A DNA stretch of 64,000 nucleotides. Origin: Candidatus Woesearchaeota archaeon. Its GTDB lineage: Archaea; Nanobdellota; Nanobdellia; Woesearchaeales; DSVV01. Location of the stretch: positions 1 through 64,000 of the forward strand of contig JABHXF010000033.1 in the NCBI GenBank assembly GCA_018657385.1, written 5' to 3'. The translations under genes were made by a program, and so were the position numbers. Below the pieces are notes generated by a model. It had not been told where the DNA came from and ran no database searches. It saw nothing but the letters and a program-made list of their open reading frames with translations. Every line of letters starts with the position of its first letter. Positions within the stretch are counted from its first letter, which is position 1. This document shows, piece by piece, positions 1 to 10,053 of this stretch.

Positions 1-30
1 ATACTCCATGCTTCAGCATGGGGATAGTTG
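1..30 (+). mobile_element. Possible right-end hairpin of an IS200/IS605 (TnpB-type) element lying upstream of the window
   Basis: CTCCATGC-TTCA-GCATGGGG 8-bp stem (one G.U) followed by ATAGTT; resembles IS605-family right-end subterminal hairpins. No transposase in window. Confidence 0.4.
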
Positions 31-89
31 GCGAGACAATTTAAAATTGGCAAATTTTGATTATTACTTAGAACTACTTCTTTCCTTAT

Positions 90-785
90 CTATCCACCAC
101 TACCAATAGAATCATAAATAATAAAGCTCATTGTTTCATTAAATTTACTTGTATATTTCCAGAATTTATATTCTTGGGCTTCATCCCATGAAACTGAATT
201 ATGTCCACTCATATCTCCAACAGAATTTCCACTCATTAATGCATTCATCTGGATTCTTCTTACAATATCTTTGATTTCTTTGAAAGTTACAACTTCTTGT
301 CCCCATTCAAATTTTCTTTTCTTTTCTTCACCTTCATCTGGTTGGTAGGCTTTGTAAGCTTCTGTTGCATATTGTGCTTCTTTTAAATATTCACTAAGAA
401 ATCTTTTATATTGTTCAAGTTGTTTTTCATATTGTTCAAGATGTATTTTCTCAAATCCATCCATTCCAAGTGTAATTGCTTCAACTTGTTCATCTAATTC
501 TTCTTTATGTTTTTCAGATTCATCAATTATTATTACAATACTCTTGTCTTTTTTTTCCTTCTTTGTTTTTATTTTTTTGACAAGCTCACTATCTTCTTTT
601 GTTTTAGCCTTTCTGTTATTGGATTTTGTAGTTTTTAAGTGTGATTTATTTGGTATGTGATATTTTGGGTTAAGATTTAGTCCATTAACTAGGCTTAATA
701 CTATATTTAAATCAAAATTAACAATATTTGGTATATTTGTATTTGGTGTTACTATAACATCTGGTATTTTAATATCTATCCCCAT
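90..785 (-). CDS. Hypothetical protein, K/E-rich
   Basis: 231-aa ORF, no recognised domain. Confidence 0.6.
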   Translation of the reverse strand: MGIDIKIPDVIVTPNTNIPNIVNFDLNIVLSLVNGLNLNPKYHIPNKSHLKTTKSNNRKAKTKEDSELVKKIKTKKEKKDKSIVIIIDESEKHKEELDEQVEAITLGMDGFEKIHLEQYEKQLEQYKRFLSEYLKEAQYATEAYKAYQPDEGEEKKRKFEWGQEVVTFKEIKDIVRRIQMNALMSGNSVGDMSGHNSVSWDEAQEYKFWKYTSKFNETMSFIIYDSIGSGG

Positions 786-881
786 GATTATTTAAAATGA
801 AATGCCTGTTTAAATAGATTTGGGTTTTAGAAAATAGATGATTAAATAATAATAAAAAAGAAATAATAAAAAAGTATGTTT

Positions 882-2144
882 TTAGGTCCCTTCTTCCCAA
901 CTTGTTAGGTATTTTTTTTGCTCTTCTGTTAATTCATCAATAACAATACCCATTGCTTCTAATTGAAGACCTGCAATATGATCATCCATTTCTTCAGGTA
1001 AGAAGATTACTTCTGGCTTTAATTGTCCTCTATTCTTAACAAGATATTCACATGCCAATGCTTGACCACAGAAACTAGTTGACATAACTTCACTAGGATG
1101 TCCTTCTGCTGCAGCAAGATTAATTAATCTACCTTCTCCACATATAAATATCTTTTTTCCATTAAGAACATATTCGTCCATGAAAGGTCTGATTCTTCTT
1201 TCACTACTTGCAATTTCTTTTAATCCTTTAATATCAATTTCAATGTCAAAATGACCTGAGTTAGCAACAATTGCACCATTTTTCATTTCTTTCATGTGTT
1301 CTGTTCTAATTACATGTTTATTACCTGTAACCGTAAGGAATATATCTCCTTCTTTACATGCATCTTCCATTTTCATTACTCTAAAACCATCCATTCTTGC
1401 TTGTAATGCTGGGAAATTTGCAACTTCTGTTACAATTACATTTGCTCCATGTCCTCGTGCAGAATGAGCAAAGCCCTTTCCACAACTTCCATAACCTAAA
1501 ACAACAACACTTTTACCAGCAAATAGTATATTAGTTGCCCTAATTATTCCATCCATAGTTGATTGAGCAGTTCCATAAACATTGTCTAATAAATGTTTAG
1601 TTTTATTATCATTAACTGCAACTACTGGATATTTTAATGCATTATCTCTTACCATTGATTTAAGTCTAATTATGCCTGTAGTTGTTTCTTCACATCCACC
1701 AATTAATTCAGGGATAAGTGAAGTATGATTTTTATGAATTTCACTAACTAAATCACACCCATCATCTATTGTGATATGTGGTTTAAAATTAATGATACTT
1801 GTTATATATCTATAATAATCTTCATTTGTTTCGCCTTTATAACCCCAAACTTTTACACCTTCTTCAGCTAGTGCAGCAGCGACGTCATCTTGAGTTGATA
1901 ATGGATTACATCCAGTGATTGCAACATCTGCACCACCTGCTATTAATGTTTTTACAAGAACAGCTGTTTCTTTTGTAACATGGAGTGCCATTCCAATTCT
2001 GATTCCTTGCAATGGTTTTTCTAATTCAAATTTTTTTTTGATTTTTAATAATGCACCCATATTACTCTCTGCAAGTTCAATATTCATTTTACCTTGTTTT
2101 GCTAAGGTTATATCTTTAACTTCATAATTTTCTGTTGTATTCAT
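882..2144 (-). CDS. ahcY: Adenosylhomocysteinase
   Basis: Motifs TGCNPLSTQDDVAAAL, GYGSCGKGFA (NAD site), NSGHFDIEID; start set at MNTTENYEV. Confidence 0.95.
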   Translation of the reverse strand: MNTTENYEVKDITLAKQGKMNIELAESNMGALLKIKKKFELEKPLQGIRIGMALHVTKETAVLVKTLIAGGADVAITGCNPLSTQDDVAAALAEEGVKVWGYKGETNEDYYRYITSIINFKPHITIDDGCDLVSEIHKNHTSLIPELIGGCEETTTGIIRLKSMVRDNALKYPVVAVNDNKTKHLLDNVYGTAQSTMDGIIRATNILFAGKSVVVLGYGSCGKGFAHSARGHGANVIVTEVANFPALQARMDGFRVMKMEDACKEGDIFLTVTGNKHVIRTEHMKEMKNGAIVANSGHFDIEIDIKGLKEIASSERRIRPFMDEYVLNGKKIFICGEGRLINLAAAEGHPSEVMSTSFCGQALACEYLVKNRGQLKPEVIFLPEEMDDHIAGLQLEAMGIVIDELTEEQKKYLTSWEEGT

Positions 2145-2506
2145 GGTTATTTCCTCCAAATTTTGCAATTTTATAAAGATTTATTGTTATTTACTATTAC
2201 TATTTAACAAATAATTGGCTAAATTTAATAATTTAAGTTAATTTATAATTGAAATAATTAATATGTTTATTAATTATTCGGTAATTAAATTCGTGTTTGT
2301 ATACAGCAATAGTACCTCTGTTGTGTATTTATTATCTCCTATTAAGTTAAAACAAACCATTCAAAATACGCTTTTTAAATTTTATGAAACACCGAAACAT
2401 TTAAATAGGGGTTTATTAATAATTTTATTAATATAATTTAATTAATTTTATTTTTAAGTTATAATCAATTTCCAAAAAAAAATGTTTAAAAAAAGAGGTG
2501 TAAAAT

Positions 2507-5500
2507 ATGTTAGGTAGAAAAATTCTATTAGGTTTAATTATATTATTATGTGTTGTTTTGACTACAACAATGGCTTTTGCAGCTAATGTTTATTTTGAGG
2601 CGTACGATGCTTTAGCTGAAAACAAAAACTATACTCTAGGGGAGGCAACATTCGGTGGTCAGCTTTCAGGAGAGAACACATTGATCTTATCTGCATACTT
2701 ATGGGCAGATGGAGACCAAAACTTAAGTAGCCTGAATTTAACAATATATAACCTAGGAAGTTTTTCTAATGATACCTTAGCAAATCTTACTCAAACTAAT
2801 AGTAGTGGGATATTTATTACATATGATAATGATACTAATACTAATACAGTTGATCCTATTGTTACCTTGTTGGGTGCTCCAACTTGGAACTCAACAAGTG
2901 ATGGAATCAAATATCATATTAATTTTACATTTGATAATACCACTAATCCTATAAATCTTTCAAAATCAAAACCTGCTAGTCCTAACCTAGAAATCAGGTT
3001 TAATATTTCAGATACATTAGCAAATGTAGATAGTGCATTATTTGCTGTTGGATTTGATAGTGCAGCTACATTTGGAACTAGCGGAAATACATCTATTAAT
3101 TTTAATAGTTCACTTAACTCATCATATGTTAAGATGGACACATATGCAGCAAACTTCTCAACAGCTTATACAAGAGATGCAGACAAGTCTGGTGGGGTAG
3201 ATTCCTTGGTTGTTACTTTTAATGAACCAATTGATGATACTAATTTAGCAAATGGATGCTTTGGTGTTAATGGAACAAGTAGTACTGTATCAGTTGAAAC
3301 AGGTGAAACAGCAAACGATTCAATTGTTTTCCTTAATTTTACAAATAATATCCAATTTACAAATGCAACACCTCAATATAATTATACAAATAATAATAGT
3401 TGTAATCTAACTGACTTTGCAGGTAATCCAATTGGAATACAAACAAATACAAGTGCAGATGGTGCGCTACCAGCTTTCATGTATGCTAGTACATATGATA
3501 TAGATGGGGATGGTGCAGTTGACTATATTAACATAACATTGAGTGAAGCTTTAACAGTAGGTAATGTTTCATCATCAGCATTTACTGGTAATGTTAGTTT
3601 AGGTCAAGATACAACTCATGGTAAAAACACTTTTGAAATTGAAAGCGCTTCAATAATGAACTCTACAGTTAGATTAGTATTAAATGATAGTTATGCAATT
3701 GGTACTGGTGCAATTTTATTATCTTATTCTCCAGGTGACATAAATGATACATATGGTAATTTAACTTTAGCAAATGGTTCAATTAGGGTAGAAGATAATA
3801 TGAGTGCAGTATTATTAACTGCAAAAACATATGATAGGGATTCAAATGGGAATTTGGATTCTATAGCATTAAATTATTCAGAAGGTATTGGTAAATATGT
3901 TTTTGGTACTGCAACAGCTGCTTTAAATTCTTCAGCTAATATAACTCTTAACCTTGTTGGTAGTGAAGCATTTACATATGATACAGACAATAATTATGAT
4001 GGAGTAAATGACAGTGTTATTTATTTAAATTTTACAGGAGCGGATTATCTTACTGATGCAACTCCTTTAGTAAATGTGACTGTTAATACTACAACTTCTA
4101 ACAATATTTATTTAACAGATTTAGCAGGTGTAAATGTTACTAACACAATTAATAATCAATCAGTTGACAGAGCTGGACCAGCATTTTTAGTTTCCACATC
4201 ATATGACACTGATGGTGATGGTGCTCTTAATTATATTAACATAACAATGAGTGAGTTTTTAACAGCTGGAAATCATTCAACTGGTGTGTTTGATATTGCA
4301 AATGTTAGTATTGGTCAGGATACTACAAAAGGATTAGTAACATTAACTATAGGTAGTGTAGTTACTATAAATGATCAAATAAACATTGCCTTTGATGATA
4401 CTGTTTTTGGAACAGGTGCAGTAACTTTATCTTATACTGGTACAACAGTTAATGATAGTAGTGGTAATACTAACACTGCTCCAGTAAATGCTACCATAAC
4501 AACTGTTGATTCAGCGGCTGCTGTATTACTAAATGCATATACTCTTGATAGAAGCAGAAATGGTTATGTTGATGGTGTAAGATTAAACTTTTCAGAAGGT
4601 ATTGGTAATAATACTTGGGGAACTGCAACAGCTGCATTAAATGCTTCAGCTAATATAAGTATTGGAATTGAAACATTAAGTTTTGATCCTGATGCAGATT
4701 ATGATGGAGTAAATGATAGTGTTATTTATCTGAACTTTACAGGTACAACTTATTTATCAAATGAGACACCTGTAGTTAATATCTCTGTTAATAAAACAAC
4801 AAACAATGTTTATTTAGCAGACCTTGCAGGTAATAATATTAGTTATTCCATAAATAATGCAACAATAGATAAAGCTGTACCATCAATTTGGATCAAACAA
4901 ACTCTGGATTATACAAGATCTGGTTATGTTGAATCTATTAATATTACCTTTTCAGAGCAGATGAATGATTCAACATGTGATGCTGCAAACTTTTCAATAG
5001 AGGGAGTTTCAGATTATACATTAAGAACAATAACTGCAAATGACAACTATTTTCATTTAGTTATTTCAACAACTCTTGATACAAATGAAACATTAACTGC
5101 AAATTATACAATAGGTGGAACAGAGAATTGTCGTGACCTTGCACAAAATGTATTAGCAACAAATAATTCTGCTGTAAAAGCACCTGATATGGCATATCCA
5201 CAGATTAGATATGCAGTTGCAAGTGATAATAGTAATCAAGTACAAGGAATTGATGAAGATGATACTCTTGTATTAAGTTTTAGTGAGCCAGTTAATCTTA
5301 CAGGTGCATTGTCAGTTGTTCCTTCAACTGTTGGTCCTGTACTTAACAATAGTTTGATCTTTTTTACCAATACTCCATTGAAGATTTTTGATATTGCAAA
5401 TGCATCTTTCAATGCACTAAATACATCATTGACTATTTATTTCAACTCAACAAGATCTACAATAGCAGATGGTGATGTCCTCTTTGGAAATATGAGTATT

Positions 5501-5980
5501 CAGGATTTGAATGGTAACCTTGGAATAGCTGATAATAAAACTAATGTAAGTATTACTGGTACTTTCTTTACTCAATCACCAAGTGGTACTAGTCCAGGTG
5601 GTGGTGGTCCAAGTGATGATCCAGAAGATCCAGAAGAAGTTGAAGAAGATACATCAAGTGATTTAGATGCATTATTAGCAAGTTGGGAAGCAGCAGGTAC
5701 AGGTGATGAATCAACACCAACAACAAGTGGTGGATCATCTACTGATGATGATGAACAAGAACTTGGTGCAGAAGGAGCAGGAACTGAAGAAGGAGGAGAA
5801 TCTGGAGCAGGAGCAGGAGATGTTACAGGTGAAGGAACTTCAGAAGAGAATTTAGTTGGAAAAGGAAGCTCTAAGTTAATGGCTGGTAAAACAAGCAAGA
5901 TAATAGCAGTAATTGTAATTTTGTTATTGATTGTTGGTTTAGTAGCTTTACTGCAAAGCAAGAAATTTAAAACATTATAA
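2507..5980 (+). CDS. Large secreted/S-layer-like glycoprotein with internal duplication and C-terminal TM anchor
   Basis: N-terminal signal peptide, many N-x-S/T sequons, repeated DxDGDGxxxYINITxSE units, acidic/Gly linker, C-terminal TM segment and basic tail. Confidence 0.85.
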   Translation: MLGRKILLGLIILLCVVLTTTMAFAANVYFEAYDALAENKNYTLGEATFGGQLSGENTLILSAYLWADGDQNLSSLNLTIYNLGSFSNDTLANLTQTNSSGIFITYDNDTNTNTVDPIVTLLGAPTWNSTSDGIKYHINFTFDNTTNPINLSKSKPASPNLEIRFNISDTLANVDSALFAVGFDSAATFGTSGNTSINFNSSLNSSYVKMDTYAANFSTAYTRDADKSGGVDSLVVTFNEPIDDTNLANGCFGVNGTSSTVSVETGETANDSIVFLNFTNNIQFTNATPQYNYTNNNSCNLTDFAGNPIGIQTNTSADGALPAFMYASTYDIDGDGAVDYINITLSEALTVGNVSSSAFTGNVSLGQDTTHGKNTFEIESASIMNSTVRLVLNDSYAIGTGAILLSYSPGDINDTYGNLTLANGSIRVEDNMSAVLLTAKTYDRDSNGNLDSIALNYSEGIGKYVFGTATAALNSSANITLNLVGSEAFTYDTDNNYDGVNDSVIYLNFTGADYLTDATPLVNVTVNTTTSNNIYLTDLAGVNVTNTINNQSVDRAGPAFLVSTSYDTDGDGALNYINITMSEFLTAGNHSTGVFDIANVSIGQDTTKGLVTLTIGSVVTINDQINIAFDDTVFGTGAVTLSYTGTTVNDSSGNTNTAPVNATITTVDSAAAVLLNAYTLDRSRNGYVDGVRLNFSEGIGNNTWGTATAALNASANISIGIETLSFDPDADYDGVNDSVIYLNFTGTTYLSNETPVVNISVNKTTNNVYLADLAGNNISYSINNATIDKAVPSIWIKQTLDYTRSGYVESINITFSEQMNDSTCDAANFSIEGVSDYTLRTITANDNYFHLVISTTLDTNETLTANYTIGGTENCRDLAQNVLATNNSAVKAPDMAYPQIRYAVASDNSNQVQGIDEDDTLVLSFSEPVNLTGALSVVPSTVGPVLNNSLIFFTNTPLKIFDIANASFNALNTSLTIYFNSTRSTIADGDVLFGNMSIQDLNGNLGIADNKTNVSITGTFFTQSPSGTSPGGGGPSDDPEDPEEVEEDTSSDLDALLASWEAAGTGDESTPTTSGGSSTDDDEQELGAEGAGTEEGGESGAGAGDVTGEGTSEENLVGKGSSKLMAGKTSKIIAVIVILLLIVGLVALLQSKKFKTL

Positions 5981-6074
5981 ATTTCTTTTTTTATTTTTTT
6001 ATTCTTATTCTTTTAATTATTTTTGTATGTTTTTTAGAATATTTATTTTTAAATCCAACAACATGCTTGGATAA

Positions 6075-6165
6075 GAAAATAACAACATGGCCAGGCGAGC
6101 CATTAGGCGAGTAGGATATTTTACGAAGTAAAATGTCCGTCTGTGCCGTGGTTGTTGTTATTTTC
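6075..6165 (+). ncRNA. Dispersed three-way-junction element, copy A
   Basis: GAAAATAACAAC..GTTGTTATTTTC outer arms; core GGCCAGGCGAGCCATTAGGCGAGTAGGATATTTTACGAAGTAAAATGTCCGTCTGTGCC. Confidence 0.7.
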
Positions 6166-6190
6166 GACATAATATAAATAAGAAAATAAT

Positions 6191-6430
6191 CTTCAACAAA
6201 AAGAGCCTTCGGCCTGTTAAAAAAGTAACAAAGAAAAATAAAAAGAGAACATCTCCAACAAAAAGAGCCTGCCGGCTTGTTAAAAAAGTAACAAAGAAAA
6301 TAAAAAGAGAACATCTTCAACAAAAAGAGCCTACGGCCTGTTAAAAAAGTAACAAAGAAAAATAAAAAGAGAACATCTCCAACAAAAAGAGCCTGCTGCC
6401 TGTTAAAAAAGTAACAAAGAAAAATAAAAT
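6191..6430 (-). repeat. 62-bp tandem repeat, about 4 units; each has a small GC hairpin plus T-tract (minus strand)
   Basis: Units start at 6191, 6253, 6315, 6377: CWYCAACAAAAAGAGCCTNCGGCCTGTTAAAAAAGTAACAAAGAAAAATAAAAAGAGAACAT. Confidence 0.9.
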
Positions 6431-6433
6431 AAA

Positions 6434-7333
6434 TTAAAATTCTCTCATTTTTTCAAACTCTTGGAATCTTTTATTAATTTCTTCCATGTTAAGAGTTTTT
6501 TGTCTTTCTAATGAAAAATCTTCAGCATTAAAGGATGCAATAGTTGATCCATAAATAATGGCTTTTCTTAAATTTGGTTCTGATATATCATCTGTTTTAG
6601 CCAACCATCCAATTAAGCCGCCTGCAAAGCTATCTCCACAACCAGTTGGGTCTTTGAGAACTTCTAATGGATAACCAGGGGCACTAAAATGTGTTGTTTG
6701 TGTGAATAATAATGCACCGTGTTCGCCTTTTTTAATTATTACATATTTTGGTCCTAAATTTAAAGCTTTATTTCCTGCATCTAATAAATTAACAGTTTCA
6801 AATAATAGACGAGCTTCTCCATCATTAATTAAAAGTAAATCTACTTTTTTAATGACTTCTATAAGGTGCTCTTTTTTGCTCTCAATCCAAAAATTCATAG
6901 TATCCATAGCAATAAGTTTTGGTTGGGATAATTGTTCTATTACTTTTAATTGCAGCTCAGGATCAATGTTACCTAATAAAATATATTCTGCATTTTTATA
7001 ACTTTCTGGAAGGTTTGCTGAGAATTCTGTTATTGAGTTTAGTTCTGTATTTAATGTTTTAGCTTCATTCATATCATATTCATATTCTCCTGACCATCTG
7101 AATGTTTTACCTTTGAACTCAATGCCACTCATATCTATATTTTTGTTAGTTAATAGGTTTTTATATTCTTCTGGAAAATCTTCTCCTGCTATTGAAACTA
7201 TACCAACATTAGTGAAAAAAGAAGATGCATATGAAGCATACACTGCACTTCCTCCAAGAATCGCTTTCATGTCTCCAAAAGGAGTTTTAACATCATCTAA
7301 ACCAATACTTCCTATGATTATTGTTTTTGCCAT
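6434..7333 (-). CDS. PfkB-family carbohydrate/nucleoside kinase
   Basis: C-terminal DPTGCGDSFAGGLIGW PfkB signature; N-terminal GGSAVYAS. Confidence 0.9.
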   Translation of the reverse strand: MAKTIIIGSIGLDDVKTPFGDMKAILGGSAVYASYASSFFTNVGIVSIAGEDFPEEYKNLLTNKNIDMSGIEFKGKTFRWSGEYEYDMNEAKTLNTELNSITEFSANLPESYKNAEYILLGNIDPELQLKVIEQLSQPKLIAMDTMNFWIESKKEHLIEVIKKVDLLLINDGEARLLFETVNLLDAGNKALNLGPKYVIIKKGEHGALLFTQTTHFSAPGYPLEVLKDPTGCGDSFAGGLIGWLAKTDDISEPNLRKAIIYGSTIASFNAEDFSLERQKTLNMEEINKRFQEFEKMREF

Positions 7334-7373
7334 GGCTTTTTGGGTAGGCTGATTATTTATATATTTTATTGAA

Positions 7374-7462
7374 AATGCTTGTAAGGATTGTAGGGCTAGT
7401 AAGGTTTGTCAGGCCTTATTTGTCTTACGAACCTAACAAGCCTGAATAGCTTTACAAACATT
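7374..7462. other. Long imperfect inverted repeat in divergent intergenic region
   Basis: AATGCTTGTAAGG..CTTTACAAACATT outer arms (one mismatch, one G.U) plus inner AGGTTTGT..ACGAACCT. Confidence 0.55.
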
Positions 7463-7502
7463 ATCAATAACATTTTTAAACTTCCGAAATTATTTTGCTT
7501 AT

Positions 7503-8771
7503 ATGGACATATTTAACAAAGTTATTGCAAAACACCTGCCTAACAAAACAGAACAAGCTAGAATTAGGTCTGAAATAGATGAATTTATAGAAAACTTAGA
7601 AAAAGTAATGAAAAAGCAGGAGATTTTAGGAGAAGTAATGCTTGGTGGGAGTGCTGCTAAAGGTACATTCTTGATAAAAGATTTTGATGTTGATGTTTTT
7701 GTAAGGTTTGATTATGAATATAAAGATAAAGATTTATCACCTATGCTTGAATCTATGTTATTATCTATTAAAAAAATTAAGTTTGATAAAGTCCATGGTT
7801 CAAGAGATTACTTTCAATCTAAAACTAAAAAAATTAATTATGAAATTATTCCTGTTTTAAAAGTAGATGATCCTAAGAAAGCATTGAATGTAACTGATAT
7901 GAGTCCTTTGCATGTTAAATGGCTAAAAAAACATTTGTCTAAAAATCTTAGAAATGAAGTTGTCTTAGCAAAATTATTTTGTAAAGCACAACATGTTTAT
8001 GGTGCTGAATCATATATTCAGGGTTTATCTGGACATGTTTTAGATATTTTAATTGTTTATTATGGGAGTTTTTTGAAATTACTTAAAGCATCTCAAAATT
8101 GGGATTTACTTGGTAAAAAAAATGAAATAATTGATGTTGAAAAACATAATAGTGTTGGTAAATTGAATAAATCTAAAATATCTCCTTTAATTGTAATTGA
8201 TCCTATTCAACCAGAAAGAAATGCAGCAGCAGCTTTAAGTAAAGAAAAACTTAATATTTTTGTAATAGCTGCAAAAGAATTTTTAGATAAGCCACATGAA
8301 AAGTATTTTGCTAGAAAAGAATATAATTTAGATGATTTAAAAGCAATTAAAATAAAACATTGTGCTAGCTGGTTGTTGATTTTGGATATTAATGCTTTAA
8401 ATGGAAAAGAAGATATTGTTGGAGCAAAATTATTAAAATCATATAAACATATTTTAAGACATCTTAAAATTAATGAATTTACTGTTAAGGAATCAGGCTG
8501 GAAATGGGATAAGCAGAAAAAAGCTGAATTTTGGTATGTTATAGAAGAAGATAAATTGAGTAAATCTTTGGAAAGAATGGGTCCACCAGTATCAGCTAAA
8601 AATGCTGCAGAAGGTTTTAAATTAAAGCATAAAAAAGCATATGAAAGGGAAGATAGATTATATGCAATGGTGGAAAGGTTATTTAAAACACCTGATAAAT
8701 TAGCTAAATCAATGGTTAAGGAAGAATATGTTAAAGAAAAAATTAAGAGTGGAAAGTTAAAGGTGTATTGA
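7503..8771 (+). CDS. cca: Archaeal CCA-adding enzyme (tRNA nucleotidyltransferase)
   Basis: GGSAAKGTFLIKDFDVDVFVRF class I CCA nucleotidyltransferase motif. Confidence 0.93.
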   Translation: MDIFNKVIAKHLPNKTEQARIRSEIDEFIENLEKVMKKQEILGEVMLGGSAAKGTFLIKDFDVDVFVRFDYEYKDKDLSPMLESMLLSIKKIKFDKVHGSRDYFQSKTKKINYEIIPVLKVDDPKKALNVTDMSPLHVKWLKKHLSKNLRNEVVLAKLFCKAQHVYGAESYIQGLSGHVLDILIVYYGSFLKLLKASQNWDLLGKKNEIIDVEKHNSVGKLNKSKISPLIVIDPIQPERNAAAALSKEKLNIFVIAAKEFLDKPHEKYFARKEYNLDDLKAIKIKHCASWLLILDINALNGKEDIVGAKLLKSYKHILRHLKINEFTVKESGWKWDKQKKAEFWYVIEEDKLSKSLERMGPPVSAKNAAEGFKLKHKKAYEREDRLYAMVERLFKTPDKLAKSMVKEEYVKEKIKSGKLKVY

Positions 8772-8832
8772 TAATTTATTTATAATGTTGTATGTGTGAA
8801 TTGAAAATTTGATTTAGATTTAATAGTATTTA

Positions 8833-8921
8833 AAAAACAACAACAATCCTGGCACAGACGGACATTTGCTACGCAAATATCTTACTCGCCTAACGGCTCG
8901 CCTGGCCAAGTTGTTGTTTTT
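8833..8921 (-). ncRNA. Dispersed three-way-junction element, copy B
   Basis: Reverse complement core GGCCAGGCGAGCCGTTAGGCGAGTAAGATATTTGCGTAGCAAATGTCCGTCTGTGCC. Confidence 0.7.
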
Positions 8922-8966
8922 CACTTTGAAATGAATGGAAAATAGAATTTAATTAATAAAATAAAT

Positions 8967-9443
8967 ATGATAAAAGAAATATTAGAATTAATTGGAATTA
9001 CTTTAATACCTGGGCTAGAATTGAGAGCAAGTATTCCTTATGGTATTTTACAGACAGAACTTCATTGGTTTACTATATTTTTTATTTGTGTTATTGTAAA
9101 TATTATATTGGGTGTTATTATCTATTTTTTGTTGGATAAAGTTGTTCATCTATTCTTTTTTTGGAAGTGGTTCCATAAACTTTATCATAAAATTGTTGAA
9201 AGATCTCAGAAAAAGATACAAAAATATGTTGATAAGTATGGGACTATTGGCTTAGCTTTATTTATTGGTATTCCATTACCTGGATCAGGAGTTTATACAG
9301 GTGCATTAGGAGCATATGTTTTAGGTTTTGGTTATAGGAGATTTATAATTGCAAGTACTATTGGTGTTTTAATTGCAGGTGTGCTTGTTACTGCTATTAT
9401 GTTAAGTGGTAATGGCTTGTTTAATTTTTTAGTTAAGGTATAA
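8967..9443 (+). CDS. Small multi-drug export family membrane protein (COG2426-like)
   Basis: ELRASIPYGI and GIPLPGSGVYTGALGAY motifs. Confidence 0.8.
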   Translation: MIKEILELIGITLIPGLELRASIPYGILQTELHWFTIFFICVIVNIILGVIIYFLLDKVVHLFFFWKWFHKLYHKIVERSQKKIQKYVDKYGTIGLALFIGIPLPGSGVYTGALGAYVLGFGYRRFIIASTIGVLIAGVLVTAIMLSGNGLFNFLVKV

Positions 9444-9444
9444 A

Positions 9445-10023
9445 ATGAAATATATAAAAAAAGAACAAATATTACAATGGGTTTTAATTGGAGTAGGTGT
9501 GATTGCATTAATTGTAAGTTTATTTTTTGATACTGCTATTAATGAAAAATTAAGTGGATTGAATTATCCAATTCTTAGTGCAATGTCCATTGTGTTAAGT
9601 AATTTATATCTGATTATTTTGGTTTTGTTTATTTATACAACTTTTGCTATGTATATTGGGAAAAAAAGAGAAGGAATTTTGCCATTATGGGCAAGTTTAA
9701 TTATTACTATTGTATTAGGTGTTTTATTGAAACTGTTAGTTGCAAGAGAAAGACCATTAGATGTTAATGATTTTGCTTTTTTTACATATGCATTTCCTAG
9801 TCTACATGCAGCAATATGCTTCTGTGTTGTTCCAATCTTAGATGTTGAATTTCCTAGGTTGAAATGGTTTTGGATTGGTTTAGGGGTGCTAGTAGGATTA
9901 AGTAGGTTATTTTTACAAGTACATTATCTAAGTGATGTAATTGCTGGTATTTTAATTGGTTATATTATTGGGCTAGTTGTATGGTATATGAATCAAAAGT
10001 TCTTTTATAAGATTAAATGGTAA
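9445..10023 (+). CDS. PAP2-family membrane phosphatase
   Basis: KLLVARERP..FPSLHA..SRLFLQVHYLSDVIAG motifs. Confidence 0.9.
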   Translation: MKYIKKEQILQWVLIGVGVIALIVSLFFDTAINEKLSGLNYPILSAMSIVLSNLYLIILVLFIYTTFAMYIGKKREGILPLWASLIITIVLGVLLKLLVARERPLDVNDFAFFTYAFPSLHAAICFCVVPILDVEFPRLKWFWIGLGVLVGLSRLFLQVHYLSDVIAGILIGYIIGLVVWYMNQKFFYKIKW

Positions 10024-10053
10024 TTGATTTTTTTAATTCTTTTATTGTGAAGT

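Noticed and set aside
1915-2127. Antisense ORF inside ahcY (and similar antisense ORFs at 2914, 5572, 6702, 7113, 12710, 14327, 24427, 29178, 29919, 31322, 44723, 47339, 48599, 55768, 57569, 59930 etc.)
   Set aside because: Each lies opposite a strongly supported CDS, lacks RBS and recognisable domains; typical of biased codon usage in AT-rich genomes.
2169-2500. SAM/SAH riboswitch upstream of ahcY
   Set aside because: AT-rich region without recognisable conserved riboswitch core or long stems.
5991-6323. 110-aa minus-strand ORF
   Set aside because: Translation of junction element A and the 62-bp repeats; low-complexity F/Y-rich repeats, no RBS.
6191-6430. CRISPR array
   Set aside because: 62-bp units are almost entirely identical head-to-tail with no unique spacers, and no cas genes in window.
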